Assembly (NCBI RefSeq): GCF_013385425.1
Contig: NZ_JACAQA010000013.1
Coordinates: forward strand, 1 to 64,000
From: Pseudomonas gingeri
Lineage (GTDB): Bacteria; Pseudomonadota; Gammaproteobacteria; Pseudomonadales; Pseudomonadaceae
Direction of reading: 5' to 3'
DNA length: 64,000 bases
The notes below the pieces were generated by a model that had not been told where the DNA came from, made no database searches, and saw only the letters and a list, made by a program, of their open reading frames with translations. Positions 25,958 through 34,740 of this stretch are shown here, piece by piece; position 1 is the stretch's first letter; every line of letters begins with the position of its first letter. Made by a program: the position numbers and the translations under genes.

Positions 25958-27927
25958 GCAGTCGCTCCACTCATGCCCAGCGCTTCACGCACGCGGCTTT
26001 TCACCTTGACCCGATAACGCCGGTCCAGGGCCGCCAGTGCACCGCCCAAACCGGTCAGCAGGCCGCCGAACCAGATCCAGCGCACGAACGGCTTGACGTG
26101 TACCCGTACCGCCCAGGCGCCGTTTTCCAGTGGTTCGCCGAGGGCGACATAGAGGTCACGGGTGAAACCGGCGTCGATCCCGGCTTCGGTCATCATCGAT
26201 TGCTGCACGGTGTACAGGCGTTTCTCCGGGTGCAGCAGCGCCACTTCCTTGCCGTTTTCAATCACCCGGATCGTGCCTCTGTCCGAGGTGAAGTTCGGCC
26301 CTTCGACATGCTTGGCGCCTTCGAAGATGAAGTGATAGCCGCCCAGTTCCATGGACTCGCCCGGCGCCATGCGCAGGTCACGCTCGGCGCTTTCCTGGCT
26401 CGACAGCACCACACCCAGGGCGCAGACCGCGATGCCCAGGTGCGCCAACTGCATGCCCCAATAGCTGCGGGTCAGGCTCGGCAAGCCCTTGATCAGGCCT
26501 TTGTTGCGTGTCTTGTCGAGGATGTCGCGTACCCCGGCCAGCAGCACCCAGGCCGCCAGCAGGAAGGTCGCCAGCACCGCCCAGTTGAAATCGCCGTAGA
26601 CCAGCCCGGCCACCACCGCCAGGGCAACGCTGCCCAACAGCACCGGGGTCAGCATGCCCACCAGCCATTTCACCGGGGTGTCTTTCCAGCGCACCAGCAC
26701 GCCGATCGCCATCACCACCATCAGCAAGGCCATCAACGGAATGAACAAGGCATTGAAGTACGGCGGGCCGACCGACAGCTTGGCGCCACTGAGGGCATCG
26801 AGCACCAACGGATACAAGGTGCCCAGCAGGATCATCGAGGCCGCCACCACCAGCACCAGGTTGTTGCCCAGCAGCAGGGTTTCCCGCGACCACAGGTTGA
26901 AGCCCACATGGCTTTTCACCACCGGCGCGCGCAGGGCGAACAGGGTCAGCGAACCGCCGACCACGAACAGCAGGAAGATCAGGATAAACACACCTCGTGC
27001 CGGGTCGGAGGCGAAGGCGTGTACCGAAGTCAGCACGCCGGAACGCACCAGGAAGGTCCCCAGCAAGCTCAGGGAAAACGCCGCAATCGCCAGGAGCACG
27101 GTCCAGCTCTTGAACACCCCGCGCTTTTCCGTGACCGCCAGGGAGTGGATCAGCGCCGTGCCCACCAACCAGGGCATGAACGAAGCGTTTTCCACCGGAT
27201 CCCAGAACCACCAGCCACCCCAGCCGAGTTCATAGTAAGCCCACCAGGAACCGAGGGTGATACCCACCCCCAGGAACGCCCAGGCGACGATGGTCCAAGG
27301 CCGCGACCAGCGCGCCCAGGCGGCATCAAGACGCCCGCCAAGCAAGGCGGCGATGGCAAAGGCGAAGGCCACCGAGAAACCGACATAGCCCATATAGAGC
27401 ATCGGTGGATGGACGATCAGGCCGACGTCCTGCAGCAACGGGTTGAGGTCGCGACCGTCCGCCGGAATCTGCGGCAGGATCCGTGAGAACGGGTTGGACG
27501 TCAGGATCAGGAACAGCAGGAAGCCGGTGCTGATCATGCCCATCACCGCCAATACCCGGGCCAGCATCACCTGGGGTAACTGCCGGGAGAAGACCGACAC
27601 GGCAAAGGTCCAGCCACCGAGGATCAGGGCCCAGAGCAGCAGTGAACCTTCATGGGCGCCCCATACCGCGCTGAACTTGAAGTACCAGGGCAAGGCGCTG
27701 TTGGAGTTGTTGGCGACATAACTGACGGAGAAGTCGTCGGTCATGAAGGCGTAGGTCAGTACCCCGAAGGCGAACACCAGGAAGGAGAACTGCCCCCAGG
27801 CCGCCGGCCGCGCCAGGCTCATCCACAGGCGATCACCGCGCCAGGCGCCGAACAGCGGGACGGTGGCCTGCACCAGGGCGAAGCACAGCGCGAGGATCAT
27901 GGCCAGATGGCCCAACTCAGGAATCAT
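25954..27927 (-). CDS. ccmF: heme lyase subunit CcmF
   Basis: A 657-residue integral membrane protein with about 15 hydrophobic segments. The tryptophan-rich heme-handling WWD motif is GWGGWWFWDPVENASFMPWLV. Periplasmic loops hold conserved histidines, for example LIVHPPMLYMGYVG. It attaches heme delivered by CcmE to apocytochrome c with CcmH and CcmI. Three bases separate it from ccmE. Confidence 0.96.
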   Translation of the reverse strand: MIPELGHLAMILALCFALVQATVPLFGAWRGDRLWMSLARPAAWGQFSFLVFAFGVLTYAFMTDDFSVSYVANNSNSALPWYFKFSAVWGAHEGSLLLWALILGGWTFAVSVFSRQLPQVMLARVLAVMGMISTGFLLFLILTSNPFSRILPQIPADGRDLNPLLQDVGLIVHPPMLYMGYVGFSVAFAFAIAALLGGRLDAAWARWSRPWTIVAWAFLGVGITLGSWWAYYELGWGGWWFWDPVENASFMPWLVGTALIHSLAVTEKRGVFKSWTVLLAIAAFSLSLLGTFLVRSGVLTSVHAFASDPARGVFILIFLLFVVGGSLTLFALRAPVVKSHVGFNLWSRETLLLGNNLVLVVAASMILLGTLYPLVLDALSGAKLSVGPPYFNALFIPLMALLMVVMAIGVLVRWKDTPVKWLVGMLTPVLLGSVALAVVAGLVYGDFNWAVLATFLLAAWVLLAGVRDILDKTRNKGLIKGLPSLTRSYWGMQLAHLGIAVCALGVVLSSQESAERDLRMAPGESMELGGYHFIFEGAKHVEGPNFTSDRGTIRVIENGKEVALLHPEKRLYTVQQSMMTEAGIDAGFTRDLYVALGEPLENGAWAVRVHVKPFVRWIWFGGLLTGLGGALAALDRRYRVKVKSRVREALGMSGATA

Positions 27928-27930
27928 CGA

Positions 27931-28386
27931 TCAACCCTCCTTGGCTTGTGTCGGGGCGGATTGACCGCTGTCTTTCAACGCCTTGGTGACTTCCGGAGGC
28001 ATGTATTTCTCATCGTGCTTGGCCAGCACTTCATCGGCCACCACCACGCCATCGGCGTTCAGCTTGCCGAGGGCAACAATGCCCTGCCCTTCGCGGAACA
28101 GGTCCGGAAGGATGCCGCGATAGGTAATGGTGACGGACTTGTTGAAATCGGTGACCACGAACTTCACGTCCAGCGAATCGCCGGAACGTTGCAGCGAGCC
28201 CTTCTCCACCATGCCGCCGGCGCGAATCCGCGTGCCATGGGGGGCGTCGCCATTGGCGATCTGGGTCGGAGTGTAGAACAGGTTGATATTTTCCTGCAGT
28301 GCACTCAAGGCCAGGCCCACGGCGGCGCCGACGCCGACCAGGATGGCGAGGATAATGATCAGGCGCTTTTTGCGCAGCGGGTTCAC
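27931..28386 (-). CDS. ccmE: heme chaperone CcmE
   Basis: A 151-residue periplasmic heme chaperone with an N-terminal membrane anchor (residues 9-27) and an OB-fold domain. His124 in LAKHDEKYMPPEV is the heme-linking histidine and Tyr128 the usual axial ligand. The start is GTG at 28386, overlapping the ccmD stop by four bases. Confidence 0.95.
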   Translation of the reverse strand: MNPLRKKRLIIILAILVGVGAAVGLALSALQENINLFYTPTQIANGDAPHGTRIRAGGMVEKGSLQRSGDSLDVKFVVTDFNKSVTITYRGILPDLFREGQGIVALGKLNADGVVVADEVLAKHDEKYMPPEVTKALKDSGQSAPTQAKEG

Positions 28387-28559
28387 TTGGCATTCTCCCG
28401 GCGCAGACGACGCGCCTCTTGTTGCAGGTAACGCCGCCGAGCCAGGATCGGCGCCGCGACGTTCAAGGCCAGTACAGCCAGGCAGATACCGTAGGCCGAC
28501 CAGACATACAGGCCGTGATGGCCCATGGCGAGAAAATCGCCGAAGGTGGCAAAACTCAT
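28383..28559 (-). CDS. ccmD: heme exporter protein CcmD
   Basis: A 58-residue single-pass membrane protein read directly from the sequence: MSFATFGDFLAMGHHGLYVW is followed by a hydrophobic helix and a basic tail ARRRYLQQEARRLRRE. This is the typical CcmD layout; the protein helps release holo-CcmE from CcmABC. It overlaps the ccmC stop and the ccmE start by about four bases each. Confidence 0.93.
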   Translation of the reverse strand: MSFATFGDFLAMGHHGLYVWSAYGICLAVLALNVAAPILARRRYLQQEARRLRRENAK

Positions 28560-29311
28560 CGAGCCACCCCCAGCTCGTTCAGGACTTCAGCCTTGACCCA
28601 ACTGGCCCGGGCCTCGCGCTTGAGTACTTCAAGGCGCATGCGCAGCAGCACCACGGCGCCGAAGAAACAGTAGAACCCCAGCACCGTCAGCAACAGCGGC
28701 AGCCACATTTCAGCAGGCATGGCGGGTTTTTCGGTCAGGCTGAAGGTCGAGCCCTGGTGCAGGGTGCTCCACCACTCCACCGAGTATTTGATGATCGGGA
28801 TATTGATCACCCCGACAATCGCCAGCACCGCGCAGGCCTTGGCGGCGCTGTCGCGATTGGTGATGGCGTTGCCCAGGGCGATCAGGCCGAAATAGAGGAA
28901 CAACAGAATCAGCATCGACGTCAGCCGCGCATCCCAGACCCACCACGCGCCCCAGGTCGGCTTGCCCCAGATGGCCCCGGTAATCAGGGCCACGGCGGTC
29001 ATCCAGGCACCGATAGGCGCGGCGCATTGCAACGCGACGTCGGCCAGCTTCATCTTCCACACTAGCCCCACCACACCGCAGACCGCCAGCATCACATAGC
29101 AGGACTGGGCCAGCATGGCTGCCGGCACGTGGATGTAGATGATGCGAAAGCTGTTGCCCTGCTGGTAGTCCGGCGGCGCGAAGGCCAGGCCCCAGACCAC
29201 GCCGGTGCCGATCAGCAGCACGGCGGCCACGCTCAGCCAGGGCAGCAGGCGCCCACTGATGCCATAGAACCATTTGGGCGAGCCCAGCTTATGAAACCAA
29301 GTCCAGTTCAT
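28556..29311 (-). CDS. ccmC: heme exporter protein CcmC
   Basis: A 251-residue protein with six membrane helices that loads heme onto CcmE. The WWD motif is WGKPTWGAWWVWDARLTSMLILLF, and conserved histidines occur in IIYIHVPAAML and in the VEWWSTLHQGSTF loop. The start at 29311 (MNWTWFHKLG) gives the family length; the longer open frame upstream overlaps ccmB and is rejected. Confidence 0.95.
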   Translation of the reverse strand: MNWTWFHKLGSPKWFYGISGRLLPWLSVAAVLLIGTGVVWGLAFAPPDYQQGNSFRIIYIHVPAAMLAQSCYVMLAVCGVVGLVWKMKLADVALQCAAPIGAWMTAVALITGAIWGKPTWGAWWVWDARLTSMLILLFLYFGLIALGNAITNRDSAAKACAVLAIVGVINIPIIKYSVEWWSTLHQGSTFSLTEKPAMPAEMWLPLLLTVLGFYCFFGAVVLLRMRLEVLKREARASWVKAEVLNELGVAR

Positions 29312-29358
29312 CACGGTACATCCAGGGTCTTCGCTGGTCATCAACGGACCAGACCTCA

Positions 29359-30027
29359 TTATTCGCCGACGCTGATCTTCAGGCCAGCCGCTATTGCAAA
29401 AGGTGTCAGGGTCACCGCCAGGGCAGCCAGGCTGCCCAGCCAGAGCAGGTAACCGGTGGCCGGCATGCCCTGCAACGCAGCCTGCAAGGCCCCGCTGCCA
29501 AGAATCAGGACCGGGATATACAGCGGCAGGATCAGCAGGGCCAACAATAGACCACCGCGCTTCAATCCCACCGTCAGGGCCGCCCCCACCGCACCGAGCA
29601 GACTCAGTACCGGCGTACCCAAGAGTAGCGATAACAGCAGCACCGGCAAGCAAGCCGTTGGTAATCCGAGCATCAGCGCCAGCAAAGGCGCGAGCAGGAC
29701 CAGGGCCAGGCCGGAAAAAACCCAGTGTGCCAGTACCTTGGCCAAAACCAGAAGGGCCAGGGGGTGCGACGAAAGGACCCACTGTTCCAGGGATCCGTCC
29801 TCGAAATCACTGCGAAACAGCCCGTCCAGCGAGAGCAGGACCGACAACAGGGCCGCCACCCAGACCAGTCCCGGAGACAAGGTTTGCAACATATTTGTCT
29901 CGGGACCGACCGCCAACGGGAACAGCGCAATCACAATGGCGAAGAACACCAGGGGATTGGCCAGTTCCGCCGGACGGCGAAACAGCAGCCGCGCTTCACG
30001 GGCGAACAACAGACCGAAGACACTCAT
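29359..30027 (-). CDS. ccmB: heme exporter protein CcmB
   Basis: A 222-residue membrane subunit of the CcmAB ABC complex with six hydrophobic segments. It begins MSVFGLLFAREARLLFRRPAEL and contains the SDFEDGSLEQWVLS loop of the family. The start at 30027 overlaps the ccmA stop by four bases; an ATG three codons earlier is less likely. A gap of 47 bases leads to ccmC. Confidence 0.94.
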   Translation of the reverse strand: MSVFGLLFAREARLLFRRPAELANPLVFFAIVIALFPLAVGPETNMLQTLSPGLVWVAALLSVLLSLDGLFRSDFEDGSLEQWVLSSHPLALLVLAKVLAHWVFSGLALVLLAPLLALMLGLPTACLPVLLLSLLLGTPVLSLLGAVGAALTVGLKRGGLLLALLILPLYIPVLILGSGALQAALQGMPATGYLLWLGSLAALAVTLTPFAIAAGLKISVGE

Positions 30028-30659
30028 GCGGCCCACCGTCCCAGGTCAAGATCACGGTAACCGGCCGGCACCCGGGTCAGCGTGTGATGGGTGGTCAGCA
30101 CGACCATGCCACCGCGTTCGCAATGGCCGGCCAGGTGTTCTTCGAGTTGGGCGACCCCCTGCTTGTCCAGGGCGGTGAAGGGTTCATCGAGAATCCACAG
30201 CGGCGGGCTGTCCAGGTACAACCGGGCCAGGGCCACACGGCGCTGCTGGCCGGCGGACAGGGTATGGCAGGAGACGTCCTCGAAACCCCGCAGCCCGACC
30301 GCCGCCAGGGCCTGCCAGATCGCGTCGCGCCCGGCCGGCTGATGCAGGGCACAGAGCCAACTGAGGTTCTCTTCGGCGGTCAGCAGGTCCTTGATACCGG
30401 CGGCGTGACCGATCCACAACAAGGTGCGGGCCAGCTCGCTGCGCCGGGCACTCAGCGGCTGCCCGTCAAGCTGTACTACCCCGGCGGTCGGCTGCATCAG
30501 ACCGGCCAGCAGGCGCAACAGGCTGGTCTTGCCACTGCCGTTGGGGCCGCTGATCTGCAAGAGGTCGCCGGGGCGCAGCTGCAACTCGAGGTGCTCGAAG
30601 AGCATCCGCCCGTCCCGTTCACAGGCGAGCGCCAAGGCTTCTAGAAGAGGGCTGGTCAA
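30024..30659 (-). CDS. ccmA: cytochrome c biogenesis ATP-binding protein CcmA
   Basis: A 211-residue ABC ATPase. Walker A is GPNGSGKTS (about residues 38-46), the signature is LSAGQQRR and Walker B is LWILDEPF, with the H-loop in LTTHHTL. It powers release of holo-CcmE from CcmC. It is the first gene of the operon. The start is TTG at 30659, the only start that keeps the N-terminal strand. Upstream lies a 194-base divergent region toward fliK. Confidence 0.94.
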   Translation of the reverse strand: MTSPLLEALALACERDGRMLFEHLELQLRPGDLLQISGPNGSGKTSLLRLLAGLMQPTAGVVQLDGQPLSARRSELARTLLWIGHAAGIKDLLTAEENLSWLCALHQPAGRDAIWQALAAVGLRGFEDVSCHTLSAGQQRRVALARLYLDSPPLWILDEPFTALDKQGVAQLEEHLAGHCERGGMVVLTTHHTLTRVPAGYRDLDLGRWAA

Positions 30660-30853
30660 ATAATCGAGGCCTTTTTACAGTTCAAGTCGGCACGGGCGCA
30701 GCCGTTAAAGTGAAGCAGAATAAATGCTTTTGCAGCTCGACCTACAGAGCTGTGTCAATTTTTGCGCTATTTTGGACACACTTTCGGAGATGGGCGGCAT
30801 TATACATGCGATGCCCTACTCCAAAGAGGGCTATTTCGACAGGCTGCGACCCG
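30660..30853. promoter_or_regulatory. divergent promoter region ccmA / fliK
   Basis: These 194 bases separate the two divergent operons. An A+T-richer stretch with GCATTATACAT near 30790-30802 could be a -10 element toward fliK, but no convincing -35 was recognised. Confidence 0.35.
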
Positions 30854-32425
30854 ATGACAGGCGAAATCAACATCCTCCCCCTGCCCCAGTTGATCCCGGC
30901 CAACAGCCGTCCGATGCAACTGGCCAGCGAACTGCTGCAGCTGACGCCGCCGCTGGAAGGCCTGATCGCCCCCGGGCAGAGTGCCGAGGCCGAAGTCCTC
31001 TCGCTCAAGCAAACCGACCAGACCTTCCAGATGCTGCTCAAGGTCACCACCGACAGCGGTCGCCAGACCACCGTGCAGGTCAACAGCAACCTGCCGCTGC
31101 CACAAGGCACCAGTGTCGCCGTGACCCAACCGACGCCCGGCAACCTGGCGATCACCGTGCAACAGGCCCTGAGTGCCAGCATCGCCGCCCTGACCCGTCT
31201 GGATACCACGCAACTGCCGGTCGGCACCTTGCTGCAAGGCAAGGTCATGACCGCCCAGCTACTGCCACAGACACCCGGACAACCGGCGGTCTATCGCTCG
31301 CTGGTGACCCTGCTCAACACGGTCCTGAGCGGCACCACCCTGACCCTCGACAGCCCGCAGCCGCTGCGTATCGGCAGCCTGCTGAGCGCCCTGGTGCAGG
31401 ACGCGCAAAGCCTGAGCCTGGTGCCGTTGGCCGCCCGCCAGGACCAATTGGCGGTGGCCCAGCAGTTGGTCACCCAGCAAGGTCGGCAAGGCTCGCTCGA
31501 CAGCCTGGTCAGTACGCTGCAGAACCTGTCCCAAAACGCCGAGCTGCCCGAAGACCTGCGCACGGCCATCAACACCCTGCTGGCGGACCTGCCTGACGTC
31601 AATCAGTTGAGCAACCCCAAAGGGCTCGCCCAGGCCCTGCAAAATAGCGGGCTGTTTCTCGAAGCCAATCTGTTGCAAGGGCAGAATCCGGCGCTGACCC
31701 CCGACCTCAAGAGCAACCTGCTGCGCCTGATCGCCCAGATCATGCCGCAGTTGCCCGGCAGCCCGAACTTCGACCCCGGAGCCGCCGGCGCGCTGCTCGC
31801 CCGCACGCTCCCGGGCTTTGTCCGCAGCGCCCTGGGTACCCTCGGCCAGGTCGGCGAGCCGACCCAGCCGATCAGTTTTCCGCTGCCCTCGCGCCTGCTG
31901 CAAAGCCTCACCGACGATGGCGACCTGGAAGGCCTCCTGCGCCTGGCCGCGGCCGCCGTTTCGCGCCTGCAAAGCCATCAGCTTTCCAGCCTGGAACAGA
32001 CCGGGCGCACCCCCGAGGGCAATCTGCAGACCACCTGGCAGCTGGAAATCCCCATGCGCAACCTGCAGGACATCGTGCCTTTGCAGATCAAGATCCAGCA
32101 TGAGGAAAAGGAGCCGCCACCCGAGCAGGAAAAACGCGAAAAGCGCGAGCAGAAGGAACAACTGTGGCGAGTGGAGCTGGCCTTTGACCTGGAACCGCTG
32201 GGGCCGCTGCAAGTCCAGGCACAGTTGGTGCGGGGCAGCCTGTCCAGCCAGTTATGGGCCGAACGTCCCTACACCGCCAGCCTGATCGCCAGCCAACTGG
32301 GCGAGTTGCGTGAACGCCTGCGGGCCTCGGGCCTGAATGTCAGCGACCTCGATTGCCATCAGGGCACGCCCCCCCAGGGCAAGCAAACCCGACTGGACCA
32401 ACGCTGGGTTGACGAAACCGCATGA
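30854..32425 (+). CDS. fliK: flagellar hook-length control protein FliK
   Basis: A 523-residue FliK-type molecular ruler, secreted through the flagellar export gate to set hook length. A long Q/L-rich, low-cysteine central part is followed by the conserved C-terminal domain with LEIPMRNLQDIVPLQIKIQHEEKE and LWRVELAFDLEPLGPLQVQAQL, ending in a QG-rich tail. ATG 30854 is preferred to the upstream in-frame ATG at 30710, which would add an atypical cysteine-rich leader. Its stop overlaps the next start (ATGA), so the two products are coupled. Confidence 0.9.
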   Translation: MTGEINILPLPQLIPANSRPMQLASELLQLTPPLEGLIAPGQSAEAEVLSLKQTDQTFQMLLKVTTDSGRQTTVQVNSNLPLPQGTSVAVTQPTPGNLAITVQQALSASIAALTRLDTTQLPVGTLLQGKVMTAQLLPQTPGQPAVYRSLVTLLNTVLSGTTLTLDSPQPLRIGSLLSALVQDAQSLSLVPLAARQDQLAVAQQLVTQQGRQGSLDSLVSTLQNLSQNAELPEDLRTAINTLLADLPDVNQLSNPKGLAQALQNSGLFLEANLLQGQNPALTPDLKSNLLRLIAQIMPQLPGSPNFDPGAAGALLARTLPGFVRSALGTLGQVGEPTQPISFPLPSRLLQSLTDDGDLEGLLRLAAAAVSRLQSHQLSSLEQTGRTPEGNLQTTWQLEIPMRNLQDIVPLQIKIQHEEKEPPPEQEKREKREQKEQLWRVELAFDLEPLGPLQVQAQLVRGSLSSQLWAERPYTASLIASQLGELRERLRASGLNVSDLDCHQGTPPQGKQTRLDQRWVDETA

Positions 32426-32751
32426 AGAATCCCAACACCCCACGCCAGGCCATTGCCCTCAAGTACGACGGCCAACAAGCCCCGACCCTCACCGCCAAGG
32501 GCGACGAGGAGCTGGCCGAAGCCATCCTGAAGCTGGCCCGCGACTATGAAGTACCGATCTACGAGAATGCCGAGCTGGTGAAACTGCTGGCCCGGATGGA
32601 GTTGGGCGACAGTATTCCGGAGGAGTTGTACCGGACCATCGCCGAGATCATTGCCTTTGCCTGGAACCTCAAGGGGAAATTTCCGGCTGGCCAGGATCCC
32701 AATGCGCCCCCTGTGGAGAAGGATATTACCGAGCGTGGGGAGGATTATTAA
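32422..32751 (+). CDS. FlhB C-terminal-like protein (EscU/YscU/HrcU family, FlhX-type)
   Basis: A 109-residue protein that resembles only the cytoplasmic domain of FlhB: RQAIALKYDGQQAPTLTAKG and the helix YEVPIYENAELVKLLARMELGDSIPEELYRTIAEIIAFAW. The NPTH autocleavage motif and the membrane domain of FlhB are absent. Such small homologues can support flagellar substrate switching; coupling to fliK fits that role. The genuine flhB is not in the window. Confidence 0.85.
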   Translation: MKNPNTPRQAIALKYDGQQAPTLTAKGDEELAEAILKLARDYEVPIYENAELVKLLARMELGDSIPEELYRTIAEIIAFAWNLKGKFPAGQDPNAPPVEKDITERGEDY

Positions 32752-32841
32752 TTCAGAAAATCATTCACAACGCGCCAGAGTAAAATCCATCTACATGTTG
32801 AATGAAAGTTTCACGAGCTGTCCTTTCATGGCAGCTGTACA

Positions 32842-34740
32842 TCAGGACTTGACAACATACCCATACAAGCACTGCTTACCGTCGCTTTCAACCTGTCTAT
32901 GCACACCTTGTATATCAGGTGAAAAATACGGAAAGGCATTCATAAACGTCTCAATCGCTATTACATAGTCCAGCACAGCGTCACCCCATTGCTCGCCGGG
33001 CGCAATACACATAATTCCTGGAGGATAAGGAACCACCCCCTCTGCGGCAACCCTGCCCTTCGCAGTGGCTAAAGGAATAAGCTCAACATGACCACGAACC
33101 AGTTGGAGATTCGCTTCATAGGGCGACAGGACAACACGTGGAAAATGGGCCTCACTAAACATATCACGCAGCAATTTCTTGAAATTAAAACGAGCATACA
33201 GAAGGTGCATTTCCTGACAAAGATCAGCGACTCTGTAGTCTTGATAGCGTGTCAGTTCCTCTTGACAAACCGAAGGAACAACATCAATGAGCAGTGAGTT
33301 GGACTTTATGTGAAATTCAAACTCGCGCAACCTGGAGACCAGCGTGCAAATTTTGGCATCCCCCACTGCGGGCGTAAGCAAAAAAACGATAGAATTGAGA
33401 TCACTTTTCTCTGGAACAACACCTTTATCTCGCAGGTAGTGCGCAAGTATCGTGGCAGGTACGCCAAAGTCTTCATATTCCCCGCTGCTCAAGTTGATGC
33501 CTGGAGTCGTCAGCAGCAGTTTACAGGGATCAATGGAGTATTGCCCCCTTCCATACCCGACAAAGTGATGCCATTGCTCACTGGGAGAAAATTCAAAAAA
33601 ACGCGCATCGTTCAAAATCGTATCGGTGCCGTAATCTTGCCAAGGTATACCTTCAATACAAGGTGGTACAAATGGGGTTATCATTTCGCAAGCAGAAAAA
33701 ATGGCTTTACGCGCCTCAATCCCGAGGCGAACACACTCCGTCCATAACCGTTGACCACTTCCTTGCGAATGGATCTTCGCATTGACATCAAGAGATGCGA
33801 ACAGCGGATAAAAAGGACTCGTTGACGCATGCAACATAAAAGCGTTGTTAAAACGATCATGGTGACAGTATCGAACCTGTGCCTGAATATGATCATCTTT
33901 TTTGTGGATTTGAGAGGCCTGGGAAAAACCGGCCAATTGCTTATGAACTGATTGCGTCACGATAATGCCGGGACTTTCCTCGTCCAGGCTCAACAAAAGA
34001 GGGGAACAGTCACGTATGACGGATATGAACTGCTCATACCCCAGCCATGCTGAATCAAACAGTATATAGTCACACAAATGGCCTATTTTATTAACCACCT
34101 CTCGTGCATCATAAACAGTACCATCCCATGTACCAGACTGAAGAATAGCCAATCGAAACGGGCGACGCCACTCCGCTCGTTCAGGAGCAACCGCTTTAAG
34201 TCTATTTCGCAGATAACGCTCATCAAAACAATGTTCGGGTATGCCGCCTATAAGCCCGAACGCATTTCGAGCGGCCTCTAGGTAGACCGGTGTCGCCCCT
34301 GCTTGAATCAATGCCCCGTGATAGCAAGACTTGTGATTATTGCGATCGAATAAAACACAGTCTCCCGGGGTGAGCAGAGCGTTCGCGACGACTTTATTCG
34401 AGGCTGATGTTCCATTAAGAACAAAATAAGTTCTGTCTGCATTAAAGACACTCGCCGCATGTACTTCAGCGTCTCCGGGAGGCCCTCCATGGCTCAGCAA
34501 CTCCCCAAGCACAGGATCGGCATGTGGCACATCGGATCGAAATAGGTTTTCTCCGAAAAACTCAATAAATTCTTGCCCTGCCGGATGTTTAGAAAAAAAA
34601 TCGATTCCTTGATGACCTGGGCAAGCAAATGTAATATTCCCCCTTGAAACATATCGAGTCAGCGCGCTAAAAAAAGGCGGTAACAGAACCTCTGATATTC
34701 TGGGGCTTTCGATGGTTTCAAACTCATTTTTCTTTTTCAT
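32842..34740 (-). CDS. Orn/Lys/Arg decarboxylase family protein (fold type I), lacking the N-terminal wing domain
   Basis: A 632-residue PLP enzyme of the family that includes inducible ornithine, lysine and arginine decarboxylases. The active-site lysine is Lys267 in VTQSVHKQLAGFSQ. Ser112-Ala-Ser114 bind the phosphate (NGTSASNKV), His136 in FDRNNHKS stacks on PLP, and Asp229 in FDSAWLGYEQ contacts the pyridine nitrogen. The homology begins at ITFACPGHQG, residue 37, so the receiver-like wing domain of the roughly 710-750-residue enzymes is missing. It is last in the island operon and overlaps the MFS gene by 17 bases. Ornithine is a likely substrate but not certain. Confidence 0.82.
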   Translation of the reverse strand: MKKKNEFETIESPRISEVLLPPFFSALTRYVSRGNITFACPGHQGIDFFSKHPAGQEFIEFFGENLFRSDVPHADPVLGELLSHGGPPGDAEVHAASVFNADRTYFVLNGTSASNKVVANALLTPGDCVLFDRNNHKSCYHGALIQAGATPVYLEAARNAFGLIGGIPEHCFDERYLRNRLKAVAPERAEWRRPFRLAILQSGTWDGTVYDAREVVNKIGHLCDYILFDSAWLGYEQFISVIRDCSPLLLSLDEESPGIIVTQSVHKQLAGFSQASQIHKKDDHIQAQVRYCHHDRFNNAFMLHASTSPFYPLFASLDVNAKIHSQGSGQRLWTECVRLGIEARKAIFSACEMITPFVPPCIEGIPWQDYGTDTILNDARFFEFSPSEQWHHFVGYGRGQYSIDPCKLLLTTPGINLSSGEYEDFGVPATILAHYLRDKGVVPEKSDLNSIVFLLTPAVGDAKICTLVSRLREFEFHIKSNSLLIDVVPSVCQEELTRYQDYRVADLCQEMHLLYARFNFKKLLRDMFSEAHFPRVVLSPYEANLQLVRGHVELIPLATAKGRVAAEGVVPYPPGIMCIAPGEQWGDAVLDYVIAIETFMNAFPYFSPDIQGVHRQVESDGKQCLYGYVVKS

